From an uncultured Muribaculaceae bacterium (GTDB lineage Bacteria > Bacteroidota > Bacteroidia > Bacteroidales > Muribaculaceae): a stretch of DNA of 64,000 bases. A program made the position numbers and the translations under genes. Below, piece by piece: positions 1-9,071 of the stretch. Within the stretch, counting starts at the first letter, position 1. Each line of letters begins with the position of its first letter. The stretch spans positions 1-64,000 of the forward strand of contig CAUBJF010000005.1 in the NCBI GenBank assembly GCA_958436175.1, read 5' to 3'. A model generated the notes under the pieces. The model ran no database searches, had not been told where the DNA came from, and worked only from the letters and a program-made list of their open reading frames with translations.

Positions 1-68
1 GAGCACCATGGTCATTTTTCGTAACTTCATTTTTGATTGGTTAAGGAGAAAGGAAAATAATGTTTGGC

Positions 69-108
69 AAGACAGAGCCTTAACTTGAGAAAGTAAGGGC
101 TCCGTCTT
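69..108. terminator. Stem-loop, probable terminator downstream of the C10 protease gene
   Basis: An inverted repeat pairs AAGACAGAGCCTTA (69-82) with bases 94-108, with one mismatch and one bulge, around an 11-base loop. It lies about 110 bases beyond the stop codon of the minus-strand protease gene. A T-run on the minus side is weak, so function as a terminator is inferred from position and stem strength. The rest of 1-216 shows no gene. Confidence 0.4.
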
Positions 109-216
109 GAGTTATTATCTGTGTTAAAAAACGGAATCTTTTCTAATTTAGCTTCTTATGATATCAGCTATGTTTATTTCTTCAGTGACTATGGATTATA
201 TAGCTTAGCGTCTTTC

Positions 217-1527
217 TTACAGGCCCAGTGTCACAGATATGTATTTAAAATTTCTATAGGTATGTTTTGTTGTTTCGAATACATCCCCGGAATACCAACC
301 GTCATCAAGACCACCCCAACCCCATAAAATATGATTTTTTGAAGTCTCAAGGGTATAAGTTCCGGCATACTGCCAATTATACTGTATGGGGTTAGTAAGG
401 ACCTTAGGAACATCAGATTCATAGCGTGTTGTCACTGTTCTATAGTAATCGTATCCATCGCTTATCCAGGCATGGCCGCTCTTAGCTTTAGGATCTTTGC
501 CGCACATCAATAACAATCCATGATCTATATAACGCATCGTGGTATAAGACTTAAATTCTTCCTCATTCGAAACTTTAAATTCAGGCATATACTTCTCTAA
601 AGCCTTTTTCAAATCAGACATATCTGTCGATGTTCTATTAGGATTGTATTTATATTTAGCTTTCGAATCCATTCCTATTTGGCGGCAAAATCGGGCTATC
701 GTGAGATGTGTCTTTTCCTTATCTTTTTCATAACAAATCGAGGAATGATATACCCCCTCTCTGTCGATATATCCAAGATGTTTGTGCTTAAAAAGTTCTT
801 CCCATGTTATATCTTCATAGCCGATATCGTGATTGGGATACGTATAATTGATCCTTTCTATCTTGTGTTCCTGATATCGGAGATATGTTATTATGCTTGC
901 AACAGCCAAAGGTCCACATCCGACAAGTCCATTATCGCAAAACTGTCCATAGAAATCATCTTGATTCCAATGGTGTGTATCACCCAACCTTGCTATACCT
1001 CCCCAATGAGTTATATTATTTTCAAACCTTACAAATTTCCCGTTTTCAATGATATATGGAGCATCCGGCACAGGAGTGATTTCTATCGCAGGCGCGGCCT
1101 TTACATAATCCTTGGCTGCGTCGAGGAACAGGTTGAAACCGGGATTGTCGGATCCAACTTCAGGATTGTAGTTGCCTTCGGGAACAACGGCGAGGACAGG
1201 ATCTTCGCTATCACGGGCAGAGACGAGAGCAAAGCCTTCGTTGTCAGCATAGTTGACTACATAGATGAGAGTGTCTTCTCCGCCACGGGATGTCACTTCG
1301 GCGATGGAGTGAAGAGCATCCATATCAGGGATGCGGATAGCGGCGCGAGATTCAGGAGGACAGAGACGTTCCATTTCGGCATTGGCAAGGTCGAGAACTC
1401 TCTTGATTTTATGGTCGAGCTTGCCAGTGGATTCAGGTGCCTGCGGCTCTTCGAGCACGTTTGAGGAGCATGCCCCGAAAATGAATACCAGGACAAGCAG
1501 CAGTGATGCTTTAATGATTAGTTTCAT
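217..1527 (-). CDS. Spi/C10 family (streptopain-like) cysteine protease, lipoprotein
   Basis: A 436-residue secreted protease. The start at 1527 gives a lipoprotein signal with lipobox FGAC (Cys20); longer upstream readings run into the neighbouring gene. Residues about 60-145 form a Spi-like propeptide (VVNYADNEGFALVSA). The catalytic part follows, with nucleophile Cys204 in VGCGPLAVA, His352 in GHAWISDGYDY and the C10 signature WGWGG near residue 400. Family knowledge: C10 peptidases are secreted as zymogens whose prodomain blocks the active site. It lies 29 bases downstream of a DUF3244 gene and should be co-transcribed with it. The catalytic half (217 to about 1090) is clearly AT-rich while the propeptide half is GC-rich, which suggests domain replacement by recombination. 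Confidence 0.9.
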   Translation of the reverse strand: MKLIIKASLLLVLVFIFGACSSNVLEEPQAPESTGKLDHKIKRVLDLANAEMERLCPPESRAAIRIPDMDALHSIAEVTSRGGEDTLIYVVNYADNEGFALVSARDSEDPVLAVVPEGNYNPEVGSDNPGFNLFLDAAKDYVKAAPAIEITPVPDAPYIIENGKFVRFENNITHWGGIARLGDTHHWNQDDFYGQFCDNGLVGCGPLAVASIITYLRYQEHKIERINYTYPNHDIGYEDITWEELFKHKHLGYIDREGVYHSSICYEKDKEKTHLTIARFCRQIGMDSKAKYKYNPNRTSTDMSDLKKALEKYMPEFKVSNEEEFKSYTTMRYIDHGLLLMCGKDPKAKSGHAWISDGYDYYRTVTTRYESDVPKVLTNPIQYNWQYAGTYTLETSKNHILWGWGGLDDGWYSGDVFETTKHTYRNFKYISVTLGL

Positions 1528-1556
1528 GTTTTGATTAATTAAGGTGAGTAATTGGT

Positions 1557-1931
1557 TTATTCTCCGAAGAAATATCCAATATAATCGTTGCCGAGGGAGG
1601 TGCTTATTTCGAGCGAGAAAACGCCGACATTCAGCGGTGCCGAAAGCGTGATTTCTGCTTCGGTCGAGCCGACGGTAAAGGCGCAAACTTCGCCCAGTTC
1701 ATCCTTGACGAAGACTTCCGCCATGCCTTCCGGCTCGTCGAATACGATAGTCAGGACGTTTTCCGAAATATAGGCATGGATATAATCGACGTAGATTCCC
1801 GGGAGATTAGGCTTATCGTTTTTAGTCTTCTCCTTCTTGATTGGTATAGGCTCTTTGATAGGTTCTCCTGCTTTAGATTCGAAGCCGACAAGAAGCAGAA
1901 TCATGCTTAATAGTAAGATAATTTTCTTCAT
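1557..1931 (-). CDS. DUF3244 domain protein, secreted, next to C10 protease
   Basis: A 124-residue protein with an N-terminal signal peptide (MKKIILLLSMILLLVGFESKA) followed by one small beta-sandwich-like domain of about 90 residues, rich in alternating hydrophobic residues (LTIVFDEPEGMAEVFV). It matches the DUF3244 family by overall pattern. It is the first gene of a two-gene unit with the C10 protease. Family context: small beta-barrel inhibitors are encoded beside C10/C47 proteases in other bacteria, so an inhibitor role is plausible but is inference only. Confidence 0.75.
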   Translation of the reverse strand: MKKIILLLSMILLLVGFESKAGEPIKEPIPIKKEKTKNDKPNLPGIYVDYIHAYISENVLTIVFDEPEGMAEVFVKDELGEVCAFTVGSTEAEITLSAPLNVGVFSLEISTSLGNDYIGYFFGE

Positions 1932-1954
1932 TTTTTATTGAATTTAGTTTGTTT

Positions 1955-1963
1955 GCAAAGGTA
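1955..1963 (-). promoter_or_regulatory. Bacteroidetes -7 element for the DUF3244-protease unit
   Basis: On the minus strand the bases read TACCTTTGC, a full match to TAnnTTTGC, 23 bases before the start codon of the DUF3244 gene. No clear TTTG is seen at -33. Confidence 0.65.
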
Positions 1964-2113
1964 GAAAAACATCTTTGAAAAAGCCTAATTTTTTTCGTGT
2001 GCAAATGAGGGGTAAAACACTGATACACAATGCTGTTTGAAAATATTTCGTGTGCATGTTTTTGAGCCTTGTTTTTGGTCTTGGGAAAGGGCTATTTTTA
2101 GCCTCAAAAGCAC

Positions 2114-2121
2114 TATTTTTG
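2114..2121 (+). promoter_or_regulatory. Possible -7 element before the TPR sensor gene
   Basis: TATTTTTG matches TAnnTTTG and ends 9 bases before the chosen ATG at 2131, so the transcript would have almost no leader. This supports 2131 over the start at 2050, which would lie upstream of the promoter. Confidence 0.4.
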
Positions 2122-2130
2122 TACTTAGAT

Positions 2131-3852
2131 ATGAAAGCATCACTACACATATTAATAATACTCTTGATCCTTACAGGATGCAAGAATGAAGCGGCTTCTT
2201 CGCTTGGAGAAGTGGAAAACATGATGTCGCATAATCCGACTGAGGCTTACGAGAAACTACGAAGCATCAATTACGAAAGCCTATCAGAGAGGAACAAGGC
2301 GTACTATTCAGTGCTGGCATCACACCTCGAAGCAACCCTAAAATATCCTTTCAGTGATACTTTGAGAATGGCAGCAGCCGTAGCATATTATGCCTCATCT
2401 GCTTTCCCTGATAGAATAAAGTATATGATGGCACTCCATTATAACGCCGAAAAGAATTTTCAAAAAGAAAGATATCAGGAAAGCATGACTGAATGTCTTA
2501 AAGCTACTGCAATAGCAAATGATCTTGGTGACAAACTTTGGCTTGGAAGAAATTACAGACTATTGAAAAAACTGGATGAAAGCTCACTCAATTTTCCAAA
2601 GATGCAGAAAGATGCCCATATAGCCGCCCAATACTTCAGAGAGATTGATTCCTTGGGGCATTATCAATACGAGGTAATGGCCGAGGCTTTGGCTATGTCG
2701 AACCTTGGCAACCCGGAAAAAGCTCTTAAGCTTATCGACAGCTTATATACCGTAATACCGTATTACTCTCCTATGACGGAACAATTTGCAAATAATCTTC
2801 GAGCCGAGATGCTTCGCAGAATTGGAAAATCGAAAGAAGCCCTGAGAATATGGGAGACCTTACCCAATTACTATCGCGACGAAGATATCGACGATATAGT
2901 GACCTTCGGTAATATCCTTGTAGACAACGGTATGCTCGACCGATGCGACAGTCTTGTGCAGACCGTAGTGATGCGCGGCGACACGGCAGAGACGGAGCAT
3001 CCAGACTTCCTCCGACTGCGGTACAGGCTCTGCAAAGAGCGCGGCGATTATAAGGACGCTTTAGATTACTACGTCCGCTCTGCTTCGGAGCTATACAGGC
3101 GAGTCGAGACAATGATGGGCAACAGCGCGATGAAGTACCGCACCGACTTCTACCGCGAGCAAGACGAGGCAAGGCAACGCGAATATGCGACAAGGCAGAG
3201 ATGGTATGCGGCCGTCTTAGCCGCCATTGTCCTCGCGGCTTTGGGCACTTTGCTGCTGATCAGGCGCAAGGCGGCGCGACGACGGAAGGAATTCGACATC
3301 ATGGCTATGGAGCTGTCCGACCTGCGGCGCGAGGCCGAGCAGAACACCGAGGAGATGACACGGCTACAAGAATCGCTCGCTTCCGAGACCGACATACGGT
3401 CGGAACGCGCGGCTACGATGAGGGCCGGATTCGATGCGCTGGCCTCGTCGCTCGGGTTCGTGATAACGGAGTTCGGCAACAGCGTGGAGAGCGAATCGGA
3501 AGCCTACCGTCGCGCACGTATGCAGAAGGCAGTCGTCTATATCAACTCGGACGAGAGATACGCGGTACTGGAGACCAGCATCGACTCGCTGACAGGCGGA
3601 ATCTTCGGCGAACTGCGGGCTGCCGTGCCAGCCTTGAAGGAGGCTGAGATCAGGGTCTATCTCCTCCGTGCCGTCGGCCTGTCGCGACACGGCGTGGCGG
3701 CATACACGGGCACGAAATACTGGACTCTCTGCTCACGCATCAACCGCACCAACCCGAGCGTGTCGTCGTCAGACTGGCCGCGCAAGGACGAATTCTTCTT
3801 CCTCGTCGAAAACGGCATCAAGACATACCTCGAAAGCCGCTACGAGAGGTAA
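2131..3852 (+). CDS. TPR-containing membrane sensor/regulator lipoprotein
   Basis: A 573-residue protein of a type common in Bacteroidales. The start at 2131 gives a lipoprotein-like signal (ILLILTGCKNEA). Residues about 25-340 are alpha-helical TPR-like repeats. A single membrane segment lies near residues 356-376 (AAVLAAIVLAALGTLLLI), followed by a charged coiled coil (about 380-440) and a C-terminal domain of about 110 residues with a possible HTH-like region (AEIRVYLLRAVGLSRHGVAAYTG, in part). Such proteins are thought to transmit periplasmic signals to cytoplasmic regulators. Codon composition changes abruptly near 2880: the TPR part is AT-rich and the rest GC-rich, so the sensory part may have been exchanged. 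Confidence 0.7.
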   Translation: MKASLHILIILLILTGCKNEAASSLGEVENMMSHNPTEAYEKLRSINYESLSERNKAYYSVLASHLEATLKYPFSDTLRMAAAVAYYASSAFPDRIKYMMALHYNAEKNFQKERYQESMTECLKATAIANDLGDKLWLGRNYRLLKKLDESSLNFPKMQKDAHIAAQYFREIDSLGHYQYEVMAEALAMSNLGNPEKALKLIDSLYTVIPYYSPMTEQFANNLRAEMLRRIGKSKEALRIWETLPNYYRDEDIDDIVTFGNILVDNGMLDRCDSLVQTVVMRGDTAETEHPDFLRLRYRLCKERGDYKDALDYYVRSASELYRRVETMMGNSAMKYRTDFYREQDEARQREYATRQRWYAAVLAAIVLAALGTLLLIRRKAARRRKEFDIMAMELSDLRREAEQNTEEMTRLQESLASETDIRSERAATMRAGFDALASSLGFVITEFGNSVESESEAYRRARMQKAVVYINSDERYAVLETSIDSLTGGIFGELRAAVPALKEAEIRVYLLRAVGLSRHGVAAYTGTKYWTLCSRINRTNPSVSSSDWPRKDEFFFLVENGIKTYLESRYER

Positions 3853-3925
3853 GCGGTACGGTTTTGGAGTTTTAGTTTATGGTTTAGATATCCGGAGTGG
3901 GGTCTGGCCGGGGATTAAAAAGAAA

Positions 3926-3960
3926 TGGGGCTGCGCAGCGGAATGAACTGCGCAGCCCCA
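3926..3960. terminator. Bidirectional rho-independent terminator
   Basis: A perfect 13-base stem (TGGGGCTGCGCAG, 3926-3938, against 3948-3960) has a 9-base loop. The minus-strand exit reads ATTTCTTTTTAA, a good T-tract, and the plus exit reads AATTTT. It sits between the convergent TPR sensor and MFS genes and can end both. Confidence 0.85.
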
Positions 3961-3985
3961 AATTTTATGACGGAAGAAGCGTCTA

Positions 3986-5686
3986 TTATTCTTCGACGGC
4001 TTCGGCTTCCGATTCGAGAATTTCGGCGTTAGGCTTGATGTTGGGTTCTTCGAGACCAAGATGTTTCTTGCGGTCGATCACCTTGAGGACGAAGCCGAGT
4101 ATGAGGGCGGCAACACCAAGGCAAGCGAGCATCACGAGCGGAGCCGTGTAATTGTAGCTTACCGATGCAACTTCCTCGGTCATAGAGCCGTTTGCCACCG
4201 CCTCGGCGATCTGGGGATTGGAACTGTCGAGCACCTTGCCGATAAGCATCGGGAAGAGCCAGAGTCCGATATTCTGTATCCAGAAGATGAGGGCGTAGGC
4301 CGAACCGATAATCTTGGCATCCACAAGCTTCGGAACGCTGGGCCAAAGGGATGCGGGCACAAGCGAGAAGGAAGCGCCGAGGACAAGAATGGTGAGGTAT
4401 GCGACGCAGACCCCGCCGATAGTATTGCCCTTGAACATCGGGAGGATGAAGGCAAAGGTGAGGTGGCAGGCGATGAGAAGGAGAGCGCCGAGGACGAGCA
4501 TCGAAGCAGCCTTACCCTTATAGTCGACATATTTACCGAGGATAGGCGTGATGCCCACGGCGAGGAGTGGGAAGACGGCGAAGATGGCGGCAGCGCTCTG
4601 GCGCATATAACCCATCCAGCAGTAAGCGATGAGCGAGGCGACAGCGAGGACGAGCATACCCATACGCATTGTCTTGCTCTTGCCGAAGTTGCTGGCGAAA
4701 GAACCGACGGCGACAAGAATCATCACGACGTACTGCCAGACAGTCACGGCATCCGTAGCCCAGAACGAATCGGGGTCGACCTCAGTGAAGGTGAGGTTGC
4801 ACTGAAGCATGTTGACGGCGTATTTCTGGAAGGGGAAGATGGCGGAGTAATAGAGAACGCACAGGAGCGAGACAATCCAGAAGCCGCTGCTCGACAGAAT
4901 CTTGCCGAGGTCGCGGAGACGGAAGGGGTCGTCCTTCTCCTCTGCGGCATGAGTCTGCTCGTCGAGCTTCTTGTCCATGAAGAAATAGACGATGAACATT
5001 ATCAGGGCAATCATCAGTAGGACAACACCGAAAGCCACCGAGCGGCTGACGCTGATCTCACCGCCGAGATTGGCGAACATAGGCGAGAAAATCATACAGG
5101 TTGCAACGCCGAGACGCGCAAGGGCCATCTCGGAGCCCATAGCCAGCGCCATCTCGCGGCCTTTGAACCACTTGACGATGCCTCGGCTGACAGTGATACC
5201 TGCCATCTCGACACCGCAGCCGAAGATCATGAAACCGACAGCCGAGAACTTGGCCGATGCAGGCATACCCTTATAGAAGGGGCTGATACCGAGCTCGTCG
5301 AAGACAGGGATATAGTTGAGATGATTGTCGAACCAAACGGCAAGATTGCTCGAGAGGAACATATCGGTGAGGGCGTACCAGTTGATGGACGCGCCTACGA
5401 GCATCACCGCACCCGAGAGGATGGCCGTAAAACGAACACCCATCTTGTCGAGGATTATACCGGCGAAGATGAGGAAGAAAATAAATACGTTCAGGAAGGT
5501 CTCGGAACCCTGCATGGTACCGAAGGCTGTCGAGTCCCAGCCGCGCGTGCTCTGGAGGAGGTCCTTTATAGGCGACAGGATATCCATGAAGATATAGGAG
5601 CAGAACATGGCAAAGGCCAGCAAGCCCAAGGCCGTCCACCGTGCCCACGCCTTGTCGTTAAGAGCAAGATTGGTTCTTTCTGTCAT
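3986..5686 (-). CDS. MFS transporter
   Basis: A 566-residue integral membrane protein with about 12 hydrophobic segments and a long charged central loop (near residues 225-255), the usual two-halves layout of the major facilitator superfamily. The motif GIILDKMGVRF after the second segment resembles the MFS loop 2-3 signature. The N-terminus is cytoplasmic and the C-terminus an acidic tail (EILESEAEAVEE). The substrate cannot be read from the sequence; the layout (central loop, single gene) resembles nitrate or organic-anion carriers. It is transcribed alone from a promoter divergent with the next gene. Confidence 0.85.
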   Translation of the reverse strand: MTERTNLALNDKAWARWTALGLLAFAMFCSYIFMDILSPIKDLLQSTRGWDSTAFGTMQGSETFLNVFIFFLIFAGIILDKMGVRFTAILSGAVMLVGASINWYALTDMFLSSNLAVWFDNHLNYIPVFDELGISPFYKGMPASAKFSAVGFMIFGCGVEMAGITVSRGIVKWFKGREMALAMGSEMALARLGVATCMIFSPMFANLGGEISVSRSVAFGVVLLMIALIMFIVYFFMDKKLDEQTHAAEEKDDPFRLRDLGKILSSSGFWIVSLLCVLYYSAIFPFQKYAVNMLQCNLTFTEVDPDSFWATDAVTVWQYVVMILVAVGSFASNFGKSKTMRMGMLVLAVASLIAYCWMGYMRQSAAAIFAVFPLLAVGITPILGKYVDYKGKAASMLVLGALLLIACHLTFAFILPMFKGNTIGGVCVAYLTILVLGASFSLVPASLWPSVPKLVDAKIIGSAYALIFWIQNIGLWLFPMLIGKVLDSSNPQIAEAVANGSMTEEVASVSYNYTAPLVMLACLGVAALILGFVLKVIDRKKHLGLEEPNIKPNAEILESEAEAVEE

Positions 5687-5717
5687 AGCAAAATCTAATT
5701 TTTAAGTTGTTATGCCA

Positions 5718-5745
5718 CAAAATTACGTAAAAAGAGCTAACTTTG
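5718..5745. promoter_or_regulatory. Divergent pair of -7 elements
   Basis: On the minus strand 5718-5725 reads TAATTTTG (for the MFS gene); on the plus strand 5738-5745 reads TAACTTTG (for the AI-2E family gene). Both match TAnnTTTG. Confidence 0.6.
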
Positions 5746-5776
5746 AAAATATATTTGTCAACCAAACAGCAGAACG

Positions 5777-6958
5777 ATGACAGAAAACAATCAAGATTCC
5801 GTCCAAGGCAGGCTCGAAAATGCCCGGAAACCATATACTTTCGACCGCGTGGTACGCCTCATCCTGACAGTGGGCGGCATCCTGTTCGCCGTATGGCTCA
5901 TCGGAGTACTGAAGTCGGTATTGCTTCCATTCCTTGTGGCGTGGCTGATAGCCTATATCCTCGAACCCTTCGTACAGTACAACAAGCGGCTTCTCGGAGT
6001 AAAAAAACGCTGGCTGCCTATCCTTATGACCCTCTTCGAGACCGCTCTTGTCATCACGGCCATAAGCATTTTCGTTGTGCCGTCGGTCTTCAGCGAGATG
6101 CACCAGGTTGCCGCATCTATCAGCAAATATGCCAAGGAAGGAGCCTCGATTGCATTCCTTCCCGAAAGCGTCCACGAATATCTTCGCCACAATATCGACT
6201 TCGAACATATTTCGCAGGAACTCACCCGTCAGGATATCAGGACGATCCTCGACACGGCCGGGAAATTCATCGCAGGCGGATATGACCTGATAATGGGTAT
6301 ATTCAGCTGGTTCATAGTCATCCTGTACATCGTCTTCATCATGCTGGACTATGAACGGCTCATCGTTGCCGCACGCCGCCTCGTGCCTCCGAAATACCGC
6401 AAGGTGACCTTCCGTCTGGTCAACGACATCAAGGACTCGATGAACCATTACTTCCGCGGCCAGGCGCTCGTGGCCTTCATCGTGGGCATCATGTTCGCTA
6501 TCGGCTTCAGTATCATACGGCTGCCTATGGGCATACTCCTCGGGCTCTTCATCGGTTTGCTCAATATGGTTCCCTATCTCCAGCTTATATCCCTCCTACC
6601 GACTACCCTGCTCTGCCTGGTCTACTCCGCCGACACCAACGCCGACTTCTGGCATATATGGTGGTCGTGTATGGCAGTGTATATCATCGTGCAGTGCATC
6701 CAGGACCTCGTGCTGACCCCGAAAATCATGGGTAAGGCCATGGGTCTCAACCCCGCTATCATCCTTCTGTCGCTGTCGGTGTGGGGAACCCTTCTCGGTT
6801 TCATAGGACTTATCATAGCCCTCCCTCTTACTACCCTCCTGCTGGCTTACTACGACATGTACATCACCAACCGCGACGACGGTGAGACACCTGAGGAACA
6901 CCGACGCGATGAAGAAGCGTTCCGAAAATCCGTCGAGGCACCGGAAGACGAACCATGA
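5777..6958 (+). CDS. AI-2E family transporter (PerM/YdiK type)
   Basis: A 393-residue membrane protein. An N-terminal pair of membrane segments (ILTVGGILFAVWLIGVLKSV and PFLVAWLIAYILEPFV) is followed by a soluble linker, then by C-terminal segments with the family pattern GQALVAFIVGIMFAIGF, a glycine/proline-rich loop with NMVPYLQ, and QDLVLTPKIMGKAMGLNP. These are hallmarks of the AI-2E/UPF0118 family. The family name is historical: some members export autoinducer-2, others act as Na+/H+ antiporters. The C-terminus is short and charged. Confidence 0.9.
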   Translation: MTENNQDSVQGRLENARKPYTFDRVVRLILTVGGILFAVWLIGVLKSVLLPFLVAWLIAYILEPFVQYNKRLLGVKKRWLPILMTLFETALVITAISIFVVPSVFSEMHQVAASISKYAKEGASIAFLPESVHEYLRHNIDFEHISQELTRQDIRTILDTAGKFIAGGYDLIMGIFSWFIVILYIVFIMLDYERLIVAARRLVPPKYRKVTFRLVNDIKDSMNHYFRGQALVAFIVGIMFAIGFSIIRLPMGILLGLFIGLLNMVPYLQLISLLPTTLLCLVYSADTNADFWHIWWSCMAVYIIVQCIQDLVLTPKIMGKAMGLNPAIILLSLSVWGTLLGFIGLIIALPLTTLLLAYYDMYITNRDDGETPEEHRRDEEAFRKSVEAPEDEP

Positions 6959-7008
6959 GATAGCCTCGGATGTTGTCTTAGTAAACCAGAAAGACAAGAC
7001 AACACACT

Positions 7009-7977
7009 ATGCAATCCAATATACCCCAGAGACAGATACTTGTCGCGGAATGTCCTCCACAGCTTGATTTCCGACCCATAACACTTGCCGACATACCGGC
7101 AATCAATGCCATCGTCCAGCGCGAGAAGAGCCGTTCGTGCGATTTCTCGATAGGGGGCATACTGATGTGGGTCGACTTTTTCGAATACCGCTTCTGCATC
7201 GTCGACGACACGCTGTTCATCGAAGGACTGTGCGAGGACGGCTCGCGCCGTACCTCTTTCGCTGTTCCCGTCGGGCGTATGAGTCTGGAGCGGGGTGTCG
7301 AAGCCTTGAAAGCTTACTGCCGGAAGAAAGGCATAGAGCTCCTCTTTACTGCCGTCCCCGACGACAAAGTTGAACGTCTCGCGGCTCTCGGAGGCACAGT
7401 CACTCCCCTCAAAGACTGGGCCGACTATATCTACAGTGCCTCCGACCTCGCAACTTTGACGGGCAAACGATTCAACAAGAAGCGAAACCACGTCAACCGC
7501 TTCATCGCCGACAATCCCGGCTGGCATCTCGATCCGCTGACAGCTGCCGACAGCGAAGAACTGCTCGTTTTCCTCGACAATCTCGAAGAGGATTCCGACG
7601 AGCCTATGGCTATCTACGAGCGCCAGCAGTGCGCCGAAGTGATACGCAACTACGCGCTCTATCCTTTCGTCGGAGGTATATTGAGGCTTGCAGACCGCTC
7701 CATAGCGGCTTTTACGGCAGGGGAAATCATTGGCGACACCCTCATCATGCACATCGAGAAGATGCGCCACGACATCTCCGGCGCAGGAGAGGCCATAAAC
7801 AAGCTCTTTGCCGAAAGAATGGTCGCCGAGCACCCGGAGATTTGCTTTATCAACCGCGAGGACGATGCCGGCGACGAAGGTCTCCGATATGCAAAGGAGA
7901 GCTACCATCCGGTAACCCTCCTCGAAAAATTCAATGTAGATTATTCGGCCTCTTCGACTATCTCATCGACCTGCTGA
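7009..7977 (+). CDS. Phosphatidylglycerol lysyltransferase-domain (DUF2156) protein
   Basis: A 322-residue soluble protein with two GNAT-like halves, the layout of the DUF2156/LPG synthetase C-terminal family. Typical parts are FRPITLADIPAINAIV at the start, a central KRFNKKRNHVNRF and a C-terminal INREDDAGDEGLRYAKESYHP. No membrane flippase domain is attached, so it is the stand-alone soluble form, whose acceptor is unknown. It follows the AI-2E gene by 50 bases on the same strand. Its last 37 bases overlap the 3' end of the convergent PepSY-like gene. Confidence 0.8.
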   Translation: MQSNIPQRQILVAECPPQLDFRPITLADIPAINAIVQREKSRSCDFSIGGILMWVDFFEYRFCIVDDTLFIEGLCEDGSRRTSFAVPVGRMSLERGVEALKAYCRKKGIELLFTAVPDDKVERLAALGGTVTPLKDWADYIYSASDLATLTGKRFNKKRNHVNRFIADNPGWHLDPLTAADSEELLVFLDNLEEDSDEPMAIYERQQCAEVIRNYALYPFVGGILRLADRSIAAFTAGEIIGDTLIMHIEKMRHDISGAGEAINKLFAERMVAEHPEICFINREDDAGDEGLRYAKESYHPVTLLEKFNVDYSASSTISSTC

Positions 7978-8408
7978 CCTTTGTAGGTGCCGAGCAGGTC
8001 GAATTTATGTACGGTGCCGTCTGACAGACCGATACGATATCCGGCGACACGCTTTTCTATCATCGTCACCTTCAATCCCTTGTAATTCTTGTTCAGGTAG
8101 CGGCGCACAGATTTGGGCACAAGCTCTTCGGGAACCTCGCGACCTTTGCAGTCGACGAGTTTCCATTTTCCGGCATTGCTGAACTCTATCATCGTACCGT
8201 TGACAAGTTTGACATCATAGTCTGTCTTTTTCAAAAGATGACGGTCGATCTTGATATTGCTGACCTTTCCCTTGGGGAAATAAGTCCTGAGCATTTCCTG
8301 AGCTTCTTCGGGCAGCTTGTCCCGGTCGATGGTATAGCTGTCGATAAATGCCGAAGCTGTTCCTGCCCCGGCGATAATAAGACCAAGTCCTAAAAGTAAC
8401 TTTTTCAT
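7941..8408 (-). CDS. PepSY-like domain secreted protein
   Basis: A 155-residue exported protein. The start at 8408 places a signal peptide (LLLGLGLIIAGAGTASA) at the N-terminus. Two PepSY-like repeats follow, each with a pattern of helix then beta hairpin: LPEEAQEMLRTYFPKGKVSNI then YDVKLVNGTMIEFSNAGKW, and VPKSVRRYLNKNYKGLKV then YRIGLSDGTVHKFDLLGTY. This is the PF11396-type periplasmic domain common in Bacteroidales. The function is unknown. It is convergent with, and overlaps, the DUF2156 gene. Confidence 0.8.
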   Translation of the reverse strand: MKKLLLGLGLIIAGAGTASAFIDSYTIDRDKLPEEAQEMLRTYFPKGKVSNIKIDRHLLKKTDYDVKLVNGTMIEFSNAGKWKLVDCKGREVPEELVPKSVRRYLNKNYKGLKVTMIEKRVAGYRIGLSDGTVHKFDLLGTYKGQQVDEIVEEAE

Positions 8409-8530
8409 AATGCTTGTGTTTTTATTATCTAACCGTCTACCGTGGGCTTGGTTCATGTATCGGACATCTTTAAACTATAATAACGACCTTTCCCTGGCAG
8501 ACTTTCAATCCAAATTATAGAATTATTTGT

Positions 8531-8539
8531 TAACTTTGC
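8531..8539 (+). promoter_or_regulatory. -7 element for META lipoprotein-menA-uvrB-YgiQ run
   Basis: TAACTTTGC is a full TAnnTTTGC match, 37 bases before the META lipoprotein start. The four downstream genes overlap or lie within 21 bases of one another. Confidence 0.7.
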
Positions 8540-8576
8540 AAGTCATATACGCGACTTATATCAAAAGTACGGAACA

Positions 8577-9071
8577 ATGAAACATCTACTCCCCGTGGCT
8601 GCCCTCGCAGCCCTCCTCGTCGCCGGCTGCACAGGCCGACAGGCAGCTAAAGACGCTAACGAAATCGAGACACTCGAAGAAGAGAACGCGCAGACATCCG
8701 TTCTCGGACCCTGGAACATAGAGAAAATATCTCTTGCAGACACCCTCGTCTTAGTCCCGACAGAAGTGGACTCAGACCTCACATGCAGCATCATCTTCCT
8801 GCCGGACAGCACTTTCGGCGCATCGACGAACTGCAACTCCGTAGGAGGCACTTACACAGTCAGCGGCAAGACAATCAAATTCGACCATCTGGCCACGACA
8901 CAGATGTTCTGCCCCGATACACGACTTGAAGGCGCGCTCGGCACGGCACTCCCGGCCATCACCACCACTGACTACGTCAACGACAGCACTCTCGTCCTCC
9001 GTTCGTCCGACCCGGCTCTCTATATAGAGCTCAGCCGAAGCACCGTTCTGGAAGATGAGGCAGACATTTAA
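8577..9071 (+). CDS. META domain (HslJ-like) lipoprotein
   Basis: A 164-residue protein with a lipoprotein signal (LLVAGCTG, Cys18). After a charged linker it has a META domain: PWNIEKISLAD at the start, LTCSIIFLPDSTFGASTNCNS in the centre and GKTIKFDHLATTQMFCPD, with the family's usual G/N-C-N pair. It is likely anchored in the envelope; the function is not established. Its 3' end overlaps menA by 17 bases. Confidence 0.8.
   Translation: MKHLLPVAALAALLVAGCTGRQAAKDANEIETLEEENAQTSVLGPWNIEKISLADTLVLVPTEVDSDLTCSIIFLPDSTFGASTNCNSVGGTYTVSGKTIKFDHLATTQMFCPDTRLEGALGTALPAITTTDYVNDSTLVLRSSDPALYIELSRSTVLEDEADI

Noticed and set aside
679..1464. 261-codon plus-strand frame inside the C10 protease gene
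   Set aside because: Antisense to a well-supported protease; no recognisable domain.
4061..5020. 319-codon plus-strand frame inside the MFS gene
   Set aside because: His/Glu/Asp-rich composition typical of an antisense frame opposite a membrane protein; no promoter.
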